Positions 16,252 to 24,471 of a stretch of 64,000 bases of DNA are shown here, piece by piece. The DNA is from Clostridia bacterium (GTDB lineage: Bacteria; Bacillota; Clostridia; Oscillospirales; Acutalibacteraceae). Made by a program: the position numbers and the translations under genes. The stretch lies in the NCBI GenBank assembly GCA_017430535.1, contig JAFRMR010000001.1, positions 1 to 64,000 of the forward strand. Direction: 5' to 3'. The notes beneath the pieces are model-generated. The model was not told the origin of the DNA and did not search any database. It saw nothing but the letters and a program-made list of their open reading frames with translations. Every line of letters begins with the position of its first letter. Position 1 is the stretch's first letter.

Positions 16252-16635
16252 CTATTTTGTCTTAATTTTTATCGCTTCGCTTATAAACTCCGCCGTTCCT
16301 TCGCCGTGTTTATCTATATTGTTTCTGAACCGCTCATCGGCAGCATACATCCGGCCGAGGCCGGCGAGGATTTCATCGGTGCAGTTATAAAAGTTTGCAG
16401 TAATATATGCCTGAAGTTTTGAAACAAGCTCCTGCGCTCCGGAAGAATCCGGGGCGTTTTTATTCTGCCTGCACCGGGCAAATTCGCCGAGAATTTTATC
16501 AAGCCCTTCGGTTATTTCCGTAGATTTTTCCTCTGAAAGGCCTGCCGCCTTTGCCGAAAATTCTTTATAAGCTTCGGTATTTCCCCAGCGTTCACGGGCT
16601 TCGGTGTTATATTTTTCATCAATAATATTGTTCAT
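16252..16635 (-). CDS. Stand-alone TipAS-domain protein
   Basis: 127 residues from ATG 16635 (AAGG upstream); an upstream GTG at 16665 has no ribosome site. The whole protein is a TipAS domain: EARERWGNTEAYKEF at the start, a central helix (LDKILGEFARCR), then LVSKLQAYITANFYNCTDEI and LGRMYAADERFRNNIDKHGEGT. In TipA-type MerR regulators this globin-like domain traps thiopeptide antibiotics and follows a DNA-binding domain. Here there is no MerR part, as with TipAS alone, which acts as an antibiotic-sequestering protein. The gene is convergent with the EamA gene, 3 bases apart. Confidence 0.8.
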   Translation of the reverse strand: MNNIIDEKYNTEARERWGNTEAYKEFSAKAAGLSEEKSTEITEGLDKILGEFARCRQNKNAPDSSGAQELVSKLQAYITANFYNCTDEILAGLGRMYAADERFRNNIDKHGEGTAEFISEAIKIKTK

Positions 16636-16770
16636 ATAATCAGACCTTTTTTTAAAATCGGGCACGGGGAATAATGTTTGCCTGTATTAAAATAATTATA
16701 TCATACGGGTTAAATTATTTCCACAAAAATCATTTTGCGGCGTATGAAAAACGGATACAATATATTTTAA

Positions 16771-16799
16771 TTGATATTTTTCCGGATATATGTTAGAAT
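16771..16799 (+). promoter_or_regulatory. Promoter of the DUF4474 gene
   Basis: TTGATA (16771-16776) and TAGAAT (16794-16799) have a 17-base spacer and lie 36 bases before the ATG. Confidence 0.55.
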
Positions 16800-16834
16800 C
16801 AAATCTGTAAAAATTGCAACAAGGATGGATCCAG

Positions 16835-18079
16835 ATGAAATTATTTCGGCAAATGATTGCTCTGCTCCTTTGCGCAGTAATGATTTTTTCATTGGCTGTA
16901 AGCGCTTCGGCTGACAGCGAAACAAACAGCCCTGACAGCGGCGTTGCGGCACCCGTAAGCGAGACAAACGATGACCCCGATGAGCAGGAAAACCCCGGGG
17001 AACAAGATGAAGACGCAGATGACGAAGAGCAGGATGAAGATGAGGAAGGCGATGAAAAGCTGCCGCCTGAGCTGGACCTGCACGCACAGCAGGTTTCCGT
17101 ATCGGTAGGCGCCAAAATTCAGCTTAAGGCAGAACCGAAAAACTTTGAATCAACTCCCTCCGGCATTACATGGTCATCCGAAAACCCTGGAATTGCAACG
17201 GTTGACGAGCGCGGAACTGTAACCGGCAAAGCTACCGGCAAAACAACAATTACCGTAACCGCCATGGACGGCGAAACAGCTGTTTCCGCCTCCTGCGTGG
17301 TCTGCGTAACCGCAAGAAACGCATTTTTCCGTTTCCTGCTGGGCATCGGCTACAGCTACAACAGCACCGGCGATTATTTCTATTCCGATAACAACAGCGC
17401 CTGGCAGAAGCCCTTCGGCTTTATACGGCTTTATGATACCGCCTCCCAACTTATCGGCTATCAATATGATTTTACCCGTATGGTTTTCACCTACGGTAAC
17501 AAAGACTGGCTCATAGAATTCTGGAAAGGTCAGTACGGCTTATTCCAGATGGGCGGTGAAATCGGAGTTTATACAAAATACTCCGTGGGCTTCGGCGATA
17601 CTCTTCTTTCCGCATACAGATGCGCCCCGAAGGAAGACTGGCTGAATATGGAAATGACCCTTTACCACAAAATGCCGGACGGCTCAATACGCCGTGAATT
17701 CACCCGCGAATACGGCAAATACTGGTGGTGCGACGGCTACAGAGTAGGCCAGCTTAATAAAAGCAAGCCCGCCACAGAGCTGCAGATGGTAAGCCGCATT
17801 ACCCTTAAAGATGAAAAAATGGCCGCCGCTTTTGCAAACAGCATGAAAACCGCCGGCTTCAAAGAGGTAAGTGAACTTGATATTCTGAGGGATGACACAT
17901 TCTTCCGCGATGGCAGCGATGTATATTTCATATGGCGCAACCTTACGGAATCCCAGGCGCTGGTTCCCATTACAATCAACGGCGAAACCGTAGGAGCGTT
18001 CCAGCTGATTGTTGCCGGGTTCGGCCTGCTGATTCAATCCTTCTCAGGCATTTTCGGCTCACTTATCAGAAGATCGTAA
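16835..18079 (+). CDS. Exported Big_2/DUF4474 protein
   Basis: 414 residues from ATG 16835, with AAGGATGG upstream; a TTG-led extension by 7 codons is unlikely. A signal peptide (LLLCAVMIFSLAVSASA) is followed by an acidic linker of about 40 Asp/Glu-rich residues. Next comes one Ig-like Big_2 domain (VSVGAKIQLKAEP, ITWSSENPGIATVDERGTVT, GKTTITVTA). The C-terminal two thirds match DUF4474: WQKPFGFIRLYDTA, FTYGNKDWLIEFWKGQYG, GGEIGVYTK, YWWCDGYRVG, ITLKDEKMAAAFANSM. Its molecular role is unknown. The chain ends in a hydrophobic amphipathic segment (GFGLLIQSFSGIFGSLI) without an LPXTG motif. Confidence 0.8.
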   Translation: MKLFRQMIALLLCAVMIFSLAVSASADSETNSPDSGVAAPVSETNDDPDEQENPGEQDEDADDEEQDEDEEGDEKLPPELDLHAQQVSVSVGAKIQLKAEPKNFESTPSGITWSSENPGIATVDERGTVTGKATGKTTITVTAMDGETAVSASCVVCVTARNAFFRFLLGIGYSYNSTGDYFYSDNNSAWQKPFGFIRLYDTASQLIGYQYDFTRMVFTYGNKDWLIEFWKGQYGLFQMGGEIGVYTKYSVGFGDTLLSAYRCAPKEDWLNMEMTLYHKMPDGSIRREFTREYGKYWWCDGYRVGQLNKSKPATELQMVSRITLKDEKMAAAFANSMKTAGFKEVSELDILRDDTFFRDGSDVYFIWRNLTESQALVPITINGETVGAFQLIVAGFGLLIQSFSGIFGSLIRRS

Positions 18080-18130
18080 CTTTTGCTGAATGTAATAAAA
18101 TGAAATAAAAATAGTATATAAAATAAAAAA

Positions 18131-18156
18131 GAGCCTGCGGTGCAGGCTCTTTTTTT
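18131..18156. terminator. Bidirectional terminator between two convergent surface-protein genes
   Basis: GAGCCTGC (18131-18138) pairs with GCAGGCTC (18142-18149); six A precede it and seven T follow, so it serves both converging transcripts. Confidence 0.85.
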
Positions 18157-21100
18157 CAGCATACGCTTTCAAATTTTGAGAAGAGGGGGGCGAAGACGCC
18201 GAGGAGTAAGTCTGTGAGCCAGGCCTTGAGTTTATCAAAAAAGCCATGCTTTACGGCAACCTTTACGGTTTCGCTCTCGGCAACGGTGTTGCCGCTCGCA
18301 TCCACTATCTTTGACTGTACGGTGTAATCATCCTCGGGGTTTTCAACCTTAAAGGTTCTGCCCTCGCCGGCCTTTTCGCCGTTAAGGTACCACTGAACTT
18401 TGCCGCCTTCGGGTACGCCTGCGGCTTCGGCTGTGTAGGTTTTATTCTGCTTATAGCCCAGGGTTAAAGCGTCCTCGCCTTTGATTGCGATTGCCGCTTT
18501 TGCGGCGGGTTTATCATCGGCGGGCTTTTCCTTCTTGGTTTCGGTGAAAGTAGCGGTGTAGGTGGCGTTGCCCTCTGCCGCAGTTATTTCGGGGCTCCAG
18601 CCCTTGAAGGTGTAGGTTGCCTCATCGGTTTCCGCCTTGGCGGGAGTTTCGCCCTTGTATTCGGGGGTTCCCCCAAGGGCAACCGCTCCGCTCTGAAGGA
18701 CTGTGCCGTCTTCATTTACGAATTTTATTACGGGGTTAACCGTCAGCGTGCCGTCTGCGGTTCCGGTGATAACATAATTGCCGGCTGTGTCTCTTGTTTC
18801 ATTTTCTGTTACGCCGGAGAAGGTTACATCATAAACTCCCGGCTCTGTGCCGCTTCCGCTTGCGGTAACGCCGTCAAATGTCAGGCCTTCAACGCTGCTT
18901 ATGAAGCCGCTTACGGTCTTTTCTGTGCCGTCGTAGTTTTCCGTGCCGCTGTTTGCGGTAAGAGTTACTGAGGCGGGGTTAATTGTAAGGGTGCCGTTTT
19001 CTGTTCCGGTTACAACATAGTTGCCTGTTGCATCTCTTGTTTCATTTATTGTTACGCCGGAGAAGGTTACATCATAATCTCCCGCGTCTGTACCGCTTCC
19101 GCTTGCGGTAACGCCGTTGAATGTCAGACCCTCAACGTTGCTTGTGAAGCCGCTCACGGTCTTTTCTGTACCGTCGTAGTTTTCCGTGCCGCTGTTTGCG
19201 GTAAGAATTACGGAAGCGGGGTCAATTACAAACGCTTTTTCTATGGGAGCGTGGCTTTCATCGGGAATATACTCCACGCCGTTATCTTCCGCTTTCAGGA
19301 AAGTTATAACCGCCTTGTAATCGCCGGCGTCAACCGGATAGACAGAATCCGAACTCCAGACATCTCCGGGATTTTTGTAATATTTTACAGTATAATCACT
19401 GTCGGCTTCGAGGATTGTGAAATACTTTGTTCCGAGTACTTCATCACCGGAGCTGATTACCATTTTATATTTTCCCGGTTCTGTCGGGGAACCTGAGATC
19501 TCGTTCCATTCCCATGCGTTTTCGTCAGAATGTGCATTTTTGAAATATGTAACAGATGTACCTTCAGGAGCAGAACTGTCGCCGATAATGACGCTCGTAA
19601 CTGACGGCATCTGCGCCTGCCCGTTGTATGTGTATGAGTTTTTTCCGCTCCATGTTGCTGAGACTTCAACCTTCGCGGGCCATTCTTCTGATGCCGCTGT
19701 GAGGTCATAAGCAAAGCCCTTGAGATGCGGATAGAACAAGAAGTATTTGCCGCTCACATCGGCTCCGTCTGCTTTTGTGAGCCAGTCAGTGTCGGAAAAG
19801 CCCGTCATATTTGACAAAGCGTTTTCACCCGTCATCTGCGCGGTGGTGAGACCTTTTGCATTGCTTGCATCATCATCTGCGCCGCTTACCGCGCCGATAT
19901 TTCCGCATACGGATTTGTCATAATAACAGTTTGTGATTGTGCTGTCACTTGAATTTTTTCCTACCACGCCGCCGGTATATCTGCTACCCGATACACTTCC
20001 GGCACTGTAACAGTTTGTGACTGTGCCGTTGCCTGTATTATTCCCTGCCACGCCGCCGGTATAATCTTTGCCGGTGACACTTCCGGCGCTGTAACATTTT
20101 GTGACTGTGCCGACTAAGTTATACCCGACCACGCCGCCGGTATAACTGCTGCCCGATACATTTCCGGCGCTGTAACAGTTTGTGACTCTGCCGTTGTCTA
20201 TATTATATCCTGCCACGCCGCCGGTATAACTGCTGCCCGATACATTTCCGGCGCTGTAACAGTTTGTGACGGTGCCATCGTAATTTGCTCCAACCACACC
20301 GCCGGTAAAGCTGCCGCTGCCTGTAACATCTCCGGTGCTGTAACAGTTTGTGACTGTGCCGTTGCCTGTGTTAGTCCCGACCACGCCGCCGGTAAAGTTG
20401 CCGCTGCCTGTCACATCTCCGGTGCTGTAACAGTCTGTAACCGTGCCGTCTTCATTTAATCCGACCACGCCGCCGGTATAGGCATCGCTGCCTTTTACAG
20501 TTGCGTTGCTGTAACAGTTTGTGACGGTGCCATCATAATTCAATCCTACCACACCGCCGGCATCATTGCCGCTGCCTTTTACACTTCCCGTGCTGTAACA
20601 GTGTGAAACCGTGCCGCCTTTATTCTCTCCGACCACGCCGCCGGTTTTGTCTTTGCCGGTTATGTTTATGGCTTCAAGGCCCACATTTTTTACAGTGCCT
20701 TTGGTAGTTATGCCGCCTTCTGTTTTGGTTCCAACACAGCCGAAAAGGCCGACATAATTACTATTATAATCTGCGGGGGTTGAAAGGCCGGTAATAATAT
20801 TGCCGTCACCGTCAAAAGTGCCAATGTAATTATTGCTGTAATTACCGATGGGGGTCCAGTCGGTTGCGTAATCCGCATCATCGGGGCTGTTTTTGCACTC
20901 AATATCATTCATCAGTATTGCGCAGGCAGAAGGGTTTGCATTGCCGGCATACAGGCCTTGCCCGTTGACCATATCGGCAAATTCTTTTAATTCGTTGTAA
21001 CTCGTTATTTTCACCAAAGATTCCGGGCAGCCGTTGACATGATACAGTACAACGCCATGCGCATCTACGGAATCGATATGGAAACCTTCACCCATAGCAT

Positions 21101-21749
21101 CGCAGTAAAGGCCGGTGGCTCCGCCATTATCGTTGTCTCTGCCGGTTATTTTAACATGTGTCTTTCCGTCTGCTGATTCATACGAATCCTGCAGCACCTC
21201 ATATCTCCAGATATCAGCTTCAGACCGAATCCCCGCACTGCTCAGATTAAGCGAGGCGCATGCGAAAACTGCATTAAGAGAGCTGCATCCGCTGAAACTG
21301 TCTTGCCCTATTGATATAATACTCGGAGGCAGTATAACATCAGACAGAGAAGAGCAACCGCTGAATGAATATGACCCTATGCTTGTAACACCGAAAGGGA
21401 TACTTATTTTTGACAGAATGGAACAAGCATTAAAGGCGAAGTTACCTATTGACGTAAGCGAATCCGGCAGAGAAACTGTTTCAAGAGCGAAACAATTTTC
21501 GAATACACCATCATCAATTGAAGTGATGCCGTCTTCTAGAACAACTTTTTCAATCTGGGATTTGTCCGACACAGCAGTTTCAACTATATCACCGGTAACG
21601 CTGCCGGAGCCCTCGATAGTAAGAGTACCTGTAGAACTATCCCAGGTCGGTGTCGCTTCCGCAGACGCGGTCATACCGCCGACGGCTACCGCGCCGAGCA
21701 GAAGCAGAAGGGAGAGAAGAAGGGATATGCTTCTTTTTGCGTTTTTCAT
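18156..21749 (-). CDS. Large exported repeat protein: LRR_5, nine GLUG repeats, MBG/YDG repeats
   Basis: 1197 residues. Order: signal peptide (LLLSLLLLLGAVAVGGMTASA); a BspA/LRR_5 block (about 60-180); nine GLUG repeats of the form GGVVGxNxDGTVTNCYSxGxV (about 365-620), each carrying one Cys; an Ig-like stretch; two near-identical YDG/MBG repeats with ENYDGTEKTVSGF; a Listeria-Bacteroides repeat (YTFKGWSPEITAAEGNATYT); an Ig-like tail; and a C-terminal amphipathic helix (FFDKLKAWLTDLLLGVFAPL). This is a cell-surface adhesin or binding-protein architecture. There is no sortase motif. TACGGAGG precedes ATG 21749. Ligand unknown. Confidence 0.8.
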   Translation of the reverse strand: MKNAKRSISLLLSLLLLLGAVAVGGMTASAEATPTWDSSTGTLTIEGSGSVTGDIVETAVSDKSQIEKVVLEDGITSIDDGVFENCFALETVSLPDSLTSIGNFAFNACSILSKISIPFGVTSIGSYSFSGCSSLSDVILPPSIISIGQDSFSGCSSLNAVFACASLNLSSAGIRSEADIWRYEVLQDSYESADGKTHVKITGRDNDNGGATGLYCDAMGEGFHIDSVDAHGVVLYHVNGCPESLVKITSYNELKEFADMVNGQGLYAGNANPSACAILMNDIECKNSPDDADYATDWTPIGNYSNNYIGTFDGDGNIITGLSTPADYNSNYVGLFGCVGTKTEGGITTKGTVKNVGLEAINITGKDKTGGVVGENKGGTVSHCYSTGSVKGSGNDAGGVVGLNYDGTVTNCYSNATVKGSDAYTGGVVGLNEDGTVTDCYSTGDVTGSGNFTGGVVGTNTGNGTVTNCYSTGDVTGSGSFTGGVVGANYDGTVTNCYSAGNVSGSSYTGGVAGYNIDNGRVTNCYSAGNVSGSSYTGGVVGYNLVGTVTKCYSAGSVTGKDYTGGVAGNNTGNGTVTNCYSAGSVSGSRYTGGVVGKNSSDSTITNCYYDKSVCGNIGAVSGADDDASNAKGLTTAQMTGENALSNMTGFSDTDWLTKADGADVSGKYFLFYPHLKGFAYDLTAASEEWPAKVEVSATWSGKNSYTYNGQAQMPSVTSVIIGDSSAPEGTSVTYFKNAHSDENAWEWNEISGSPTEPGKYKMVISSGDEVLGTKYFTILEADSDYTVKYYKNPGDVWSSDSVYPVDAGDYKAVITFLKAEDNGVEYIPDESHAPIEKAFVIDPASVILTANSGTENYDGTEKTVSGFTSNVEGLTFNGVTASGSGTDAGDYDVTFSGVTINETRDATGNYVVTGTENGTLTINPASVTLTANSGTENYDGTEKTVSGFISSVEGLTFDGVTASGSGTEPGVYDVTFSGVTENETRDTAGNYVITGTADGTLTVNPVIKFVNEDGTVLQSGAVALGGTPEYKGETPAKAETDEATYTFKGWSPEITAAEGNATYTATFTETKKEKPADDKPAAKAAIAIKGEDALTLGYKQNKTYTAEAAGVPEGGKVQWYLNGEKAGEGRTFKVENPEDDYTVQSKIVDASGNTVAESETVKVAVKHGFFDKLKAWLTDLLLGVFAPLFSKFESVC
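18739..19222 (-). repeat. Two ~242-bp tandem direct repeats encoding YDG/MBG domains
   Basis: The halves 18739-18980 and 18981-19222 are nearly the same at the DNA level (for example both contain CACGGTC/TACGGTCTTTTCTGT and CGTAGTTTTCCGTGCCGC). This implies recent duplication or gene conversion inside the surface-protein gene. Borders are approximate. Confidence 0.7.
19900..20650 (-). repeat. Nine tandem GLUG-coding repeats
   Basis: Units of about 75-84 bases share segments such as CCGCCGGTATA and CTGTAACAGTTTGTGAC. Similarity is highest between repeats four to eight, suggesting expansion by slippage or unequal crossing-over. Borders are approximate. Confidence 0.75.
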
Positions 21750-21763
21750 AATTACCTCCGTAA

Positions 21764-22165
21764 AACAAGTAACAAGTGATAAGTAATAAGTGACAAGTTC
21801 GGGTTGCTTACGCTCCGTTTTACAACGTTTTTTTACTAAAGATTATTTTATCATACTACCGCGGCAGAATACAACAGTTTTTTAAGGAAGAAGGAAGAAG
21901 GAAGAAGTAACAAGTAATAAGTAACAAGTGTGGGTCGCTGACGCTCCGGGTTAAGACCTTCCCCTTGAGGCAATCCCCTTTCCAAGGGGGTGTCATTGCT
22001 TGCAATGACAGGGGTTAGCCGTCTCCGGCGAGGAAAAGGTGGATTGCCGAAGGCAAGACGGATGAGGTGTAAGCTTACAGATACATAATACAATAATTCC
22101 ACCTCATCAGTCACGGTTTATATCCTTTGGCCGTGACAGCTTCCCCTCAAGGGGAAGCCGTTTTT
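21764..22165. repeat. Microsatellite-like and dispersed-repeat DNA between surface gene and ptsH
   Basis: Two runs of (A)AGTAAYAAGT-type repeats (21764-21797 and 21886-21927) are each followed by a GGGTYGCTKACGCTCCG block, so the block is duplicated. From about 21950 a second element follows: CTTCCCCTTGAGG, CCCTTTCCAAGGGGG, GGTGGATTGCCGAAGGCAA, GATGAGGTG, and later CACCTCATC and CCCCTCAAGGGG in inverted order. That layout resembles a degenerate miniature inverted-repeat element. No gene is supported in 21750-22399. Confidence 0.5.
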
Positions 22166-22185
22166 CACTACAATTCCTTGAGCGT

Positions 22186-22395
22186 GGCCGCGGCAGTTGA
22201 GATGAAAAGGTTGTTTTCTTCGGCGGGAGACAGTGCTGAAGCACGGCAAAGCCGAAAAAACGCCGAAAACAGAAAATATATAAAATCAACTTTCCTCAAT
22301 ATTACAGCAAACAAAAACCCGCAGGCTTTATGAACCTGCGGGTTTCAGTATCATCAATTCATTTTCTGTTTGTTTTTCGCTCAAATGCCGGGCCT
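22186..22395 (+). repeat. Structured dispersed repeat, copy A (type II)
   Basis: It contains CAGTTGAGATGAAAA, a stem TTTTCTTCGGC / GCCGAAAAAA around GACAGTGCTGAAGCACGGC, the ptsH terminator hairpin, then CTGTTTGTTTTTCGCTCAAA. The same order of blocks occurs at 39633-39863 and twice within 48262-48745. Copy A is closest to the copy starting near 48541. It sits between two transcription units. Confidence 0.7.
22316..22344 (-). terminator. Terminator of ptsH
   Basis: AACCCGCAGG pairs with CCTGCGGGTT, and on the minus strand TTTTTGTTT follows. It is 56 bases past the ptsH stop and part of repeat copy A. Confidence 0.8.
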
Positions 22396-22399
22396 GAAA

Positions 22400-22663
22400 T
22401 TATTCGGCGAAGCCGGTCTCCACAAGCTTTACAAGCTCGTCAACTGCTTCCTCTTCATCGGTACCGGAAGCGATAATGCGGATAGTGGTATCACCCATAA
22501 TGCCCAGGGAGAGAACACCGAGGAGGCTCTTGGCGTTAACCTTGCGCTCATCCTTTTCAACCCAGATGGATGACTTGAACTCGTTAGCCTTCTGGATAAA
22601 ATAGGTAGCCGGACGGGCGTGAAGACCAACCTGATTCTGAACTGTTACATCCTTAACGAACAT
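22400..22663 (-). CDS. ptsH: Phosphocarrier protein HPr
   Basis: 87 residues, the normal size. GLHARPATYFIQKAN carries the phosphorylatable His15. AKSLLGVLSLGI carries Ser46, the regulatory site used by HPr kinase in Firmicutes. Both residues are present, so this is HPr rather than Crh. It passes phosphate from enzyme I to sugar permeases, and as Ser46-P-HPr acts with CcpA in catabolite control. It stands alone, without ptsI, as in many clostridia. TGGAGGC precedes ATG 22663. Confidence 0.96.
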   Translation of the reverse strand: MFVKDVTVQNQVGLHARPATYFIQKANEFKSSIWVEKDERKVNAKSLLGVLSLGIMGDTTIRIIASGTDEEEAVDELVKLVETGFAE

Positions 22664-22699
22664 ATACTTTATGCCTCCATATAATTAGCAATTTGTTTT

Positions 22700-22742
22700 A
22701 TATCTTGTGTATGATTACACCAAAATAACAGATATCTTGTGT
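22700..22742 (-). promoter_or_regulatory. Direct repeats in the ptsH upstream region
   Basis: ATATCTTGTGT occurs at 22700-22710 and 22732-22742, 32 bases apart, or three helical turns, so both copies face the same side of the DNA. An inverted repeat GTTAAT-aaaac-ATTAAC lies further up at 22815-22831. These are candidate operator sites. The rest of 22664-22943 shows no gene. Confidence 0.4.
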
Positions 22743-22943
22743 GTTGCAATAATTATATCATTATTTTTGTTCCCGTCAATAAGAAGGGATTATTTTCGTT
22801 TTCTGCTCCAAATTGTTAATAAAACATTAACTTTTATTTGGTTAAAATGACTACAATTTTCTCCCTCTGTTGGAAAAATCCGGGTTTTTCCTGTTGCTTT
22901 TGACCCACATTTTTTCACTTTCTTGTGCATTATAGGCAAAATA

Positions 22944-23783
22944 TCAGGCCTGTTTCAGGGCGGCGTAGGTGTAAATTACGCCGCTCTCGTTAAGGGCGGG
23001 GAAGGCGCCGCCGGAGCCGTAGGAGGCGCCGTTTTCCACCCTGAAGCCGGAGGATGTTATTGAAAGCCCCAAAGTGCCCCCCTGCCCGGCGGCAAGGGCG
23101 GAGTAGATTTTGGTCTGCCCGTTTTCCGCGGCAAAGGGCGGGCAGCCGGAGGCGGCAAGGATAACGGCGGCGGGGCGGAAGCCCGGGCTGAAGGACCTTG
23201 TGCCCTCGCCGGTGCCGAAATAGGTGCCGCAGACAAAGGGCTCATCCAGAAAGGCCTGCCGTGCAGCGGAGAGGTGGATGCTTTCATCCCTTATATGGCT
23301 GCCGCACAGCAGGGTTTTATCAAGAAATGAGGGGAACTCAATATCAGAGCTCTGAGCCGGGCAGAGGCAGGCATTCACAATGGCGTAGGCAGGCAGCACA
23401 AGGGCGCCTGTGTCCCTGTCCTCCCTGATATATTCGCAGCCGGATTTTATAATCTCCAGCCCGGAGGCGAAGGTGAGGCAGTCCGTAATATCCGCAAAGG
23501 TGCTGTGGCAGGCGCTGCCGCCCATTTCATAAGGGACGTGGATATAAAAGCGGAGCTTTATAAGGGCCTTGCGGCAGTATTCATCCTGCTCAAGGGCGGA
23601 GACGTCATCTGCAAAATTATCCTCAATTTCAATGGATGAAATGCCCACCGCCACGGTGATTCTTTTAAGGGGAACCGCCTTTTTAAGGGGAGGGAATTCG
23701 GTTAAAAACCTTATGCCCTCAAGCTCCTCCCTGCCTGAAAGCCAGCTGACTATTGCCGAGGGCATTGCGCTCATTTCGTTCAA
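22944..23783 (-). CDS. Phage-module protein: tail-completion-like N-terminus with fibre-like C-terminal domain
   Basis: 279 residues, last gene of the head module, overlapping the preceding gene by 4 bases. Residues 1-about 130 have the size and position of a head-tail completion or tail-terminator protein (AIVSWLSGREELEGIRFL, CRKALIKLRFYIHVP). Residues about 185-279 look like a beta-rich surface domain (FSPGFRPAAVILAASGCPPF, LGLSITSSGFRVENG, NESGVIYTYAALKQ), similar to modules on phage receptor-binding or capsid-surface proteins. Such a fusion at the head-tail interface is unusual. Assignments rest on gene order and pattern, not on a named family. Confidence 0.4.
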   Translation of the reverse strand: MNEMSAMPSAIVSWLSGREELEGIRFLTEFPPLKKAVPLKRITVAVGISSIEIEDNFADDVSALEQDEYCRKALIKLRFYIHVPYEMGGSACHSTFADITDCLTFASGLEIIKSGCEYIREDRDTGALVLPAYAIVNACLCPAQSSDIEFPSFLDKTLLCGSHIRDESIHLSAARQAFLDEPFVCGTYFGTGEGTRSFSPGFRPAAVILAASGCPPFAAENGQTKIYSALAAGQGGTLGLSITSSGFRVENGASYGSGGAFPALNESGVIYTYAALKQA

Positions 23784-24118
23784 ATCTCTTCCTCCTCAAC
23801 GGTTTTTCTCAGGATTGCCCATATATAGAAAACGCTGTCACCTTTATAAACTTTCTCTCCCCTTTCGGTCCGGTACTCCTCGCCGCCGCACAGGATAATG
23901 CTGCCCGGGGGAGTTATATCCGCATCACCGGGGCCAATGTAGAGGTAGCAGCCCTCGGGGTTATAGCCGATCTGGGTGTTTACGCCGTAAAGGTAGAGCT
24001 TGTTTTTATAGCGCAGGGGGCTTATGAAGGCCCGGGTGCTTTTAAGGGTAACACCCTGCTCATCCTTTATATCACAAGCTCTTGCAAAGCTCTGCATAAA
24101 CCTGCCGAAGGCAATCAT
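23780..24118 (-). CDS. Phage head-tail connector-like protein
   Basis: 112 residues. It contains FMQSFARACDIKDEQG, then a beta-rich stretch (LYLYGVNTQIGYNPEGCYLY, IGPGDADITPPGSIILCGGEEY). Size, position and composition fit a head-closure or minor capsid protein of siphophage head modules. It overlaps both neighbours by 4 bases and so is translationally coupled. No specific family is recognised. Confidence 0.45.
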   Translation of the reverse strand: MIAFGRFMQSFARACDIKDEQGVTLKSTRAFISPLRYKNKLYLYGVNTQIGYNPEGCYLYIGPGDADITPPGSIILCGGEEYRTERGEKVYKGDSVFYIWAILRKTVEEEEI

Positions 24119-24471
24119 ACTTTCACCCCGGCAAACATAAAGCTGCTGTCCCTTAAAAGGGGAGCCGCAGCGGCAAAGGCGGAGCTGAGCTCCTGCTTTG
24201 CGGCCTTTAAGGGAGCGGCGCTGTCACCTTTTACGGTAACATCCCCCGCCCTGAAAGATGAAACAAAATCACCGGCAAAGCTCTGCCTTACCGTAAGGCG
24301 GTAATTCACAAGGGCCGCCCCTAAGTTTATGAGGCGTATGTCTTCGCAGTCCGCCCCGGGCTTTATAAGGGGCTCCAGCTCCTTTACCGCGGCGCGGCAA
24401 AGGGGTAGCGCCTTAGTTTCATCACCGCCGTAAAGCTCTGCAAAAGCGGCGGCTACCGTGCCCGCCGTCAT
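24115..24471 (-). CDS. Phage head-tail adaptor-like protein
   Basis: 118 residues, mostly helical (TVAAAFAELYGGDETKAL, CRAAVKELEPLIK, INLGAALVNYRLTVRQ), in the slot directly after the major capsid gene. gp6/gp15-type connector proteins are usually encoded there and are about this size and helical. Overlaps with both neighbours are 4 bases. Function is inferred mostly from order. Confidence 0.5.
   Translation of the reverse strand: MTAGTVAAAFAELYGGDETKALPLCRAAVKELEPLIKPGADCEDIRLINLGAALVNYRLTVRQSFAGDFVSSFRAGDVTVKGDSAAPLKAAKQELSSAFAAAAPLLRDSSFMFAGVKV

Noticed and set aside
16696-17115. Serine-rich frame antisense to the DUF4474 gene
   Set aside because: It is the mirror of the Asp/Glu-rich linker, with no ribosome site.
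19900-20650. Regular repeat spacing resembling a CRISPR array
   Set aside because: The repeats are in frame, code for GLUG units of 25-28 residues, and the in-between bases are as conserved as the repeats. No cas gene is nearby.
22815-22831. GTTAAT/ATTAAC near ptsH as a Rex-box
   Set aside because: The spacer is too long (5 between 6-base arms, 7 between matching TTAA parts) and the outer bases do not fit.
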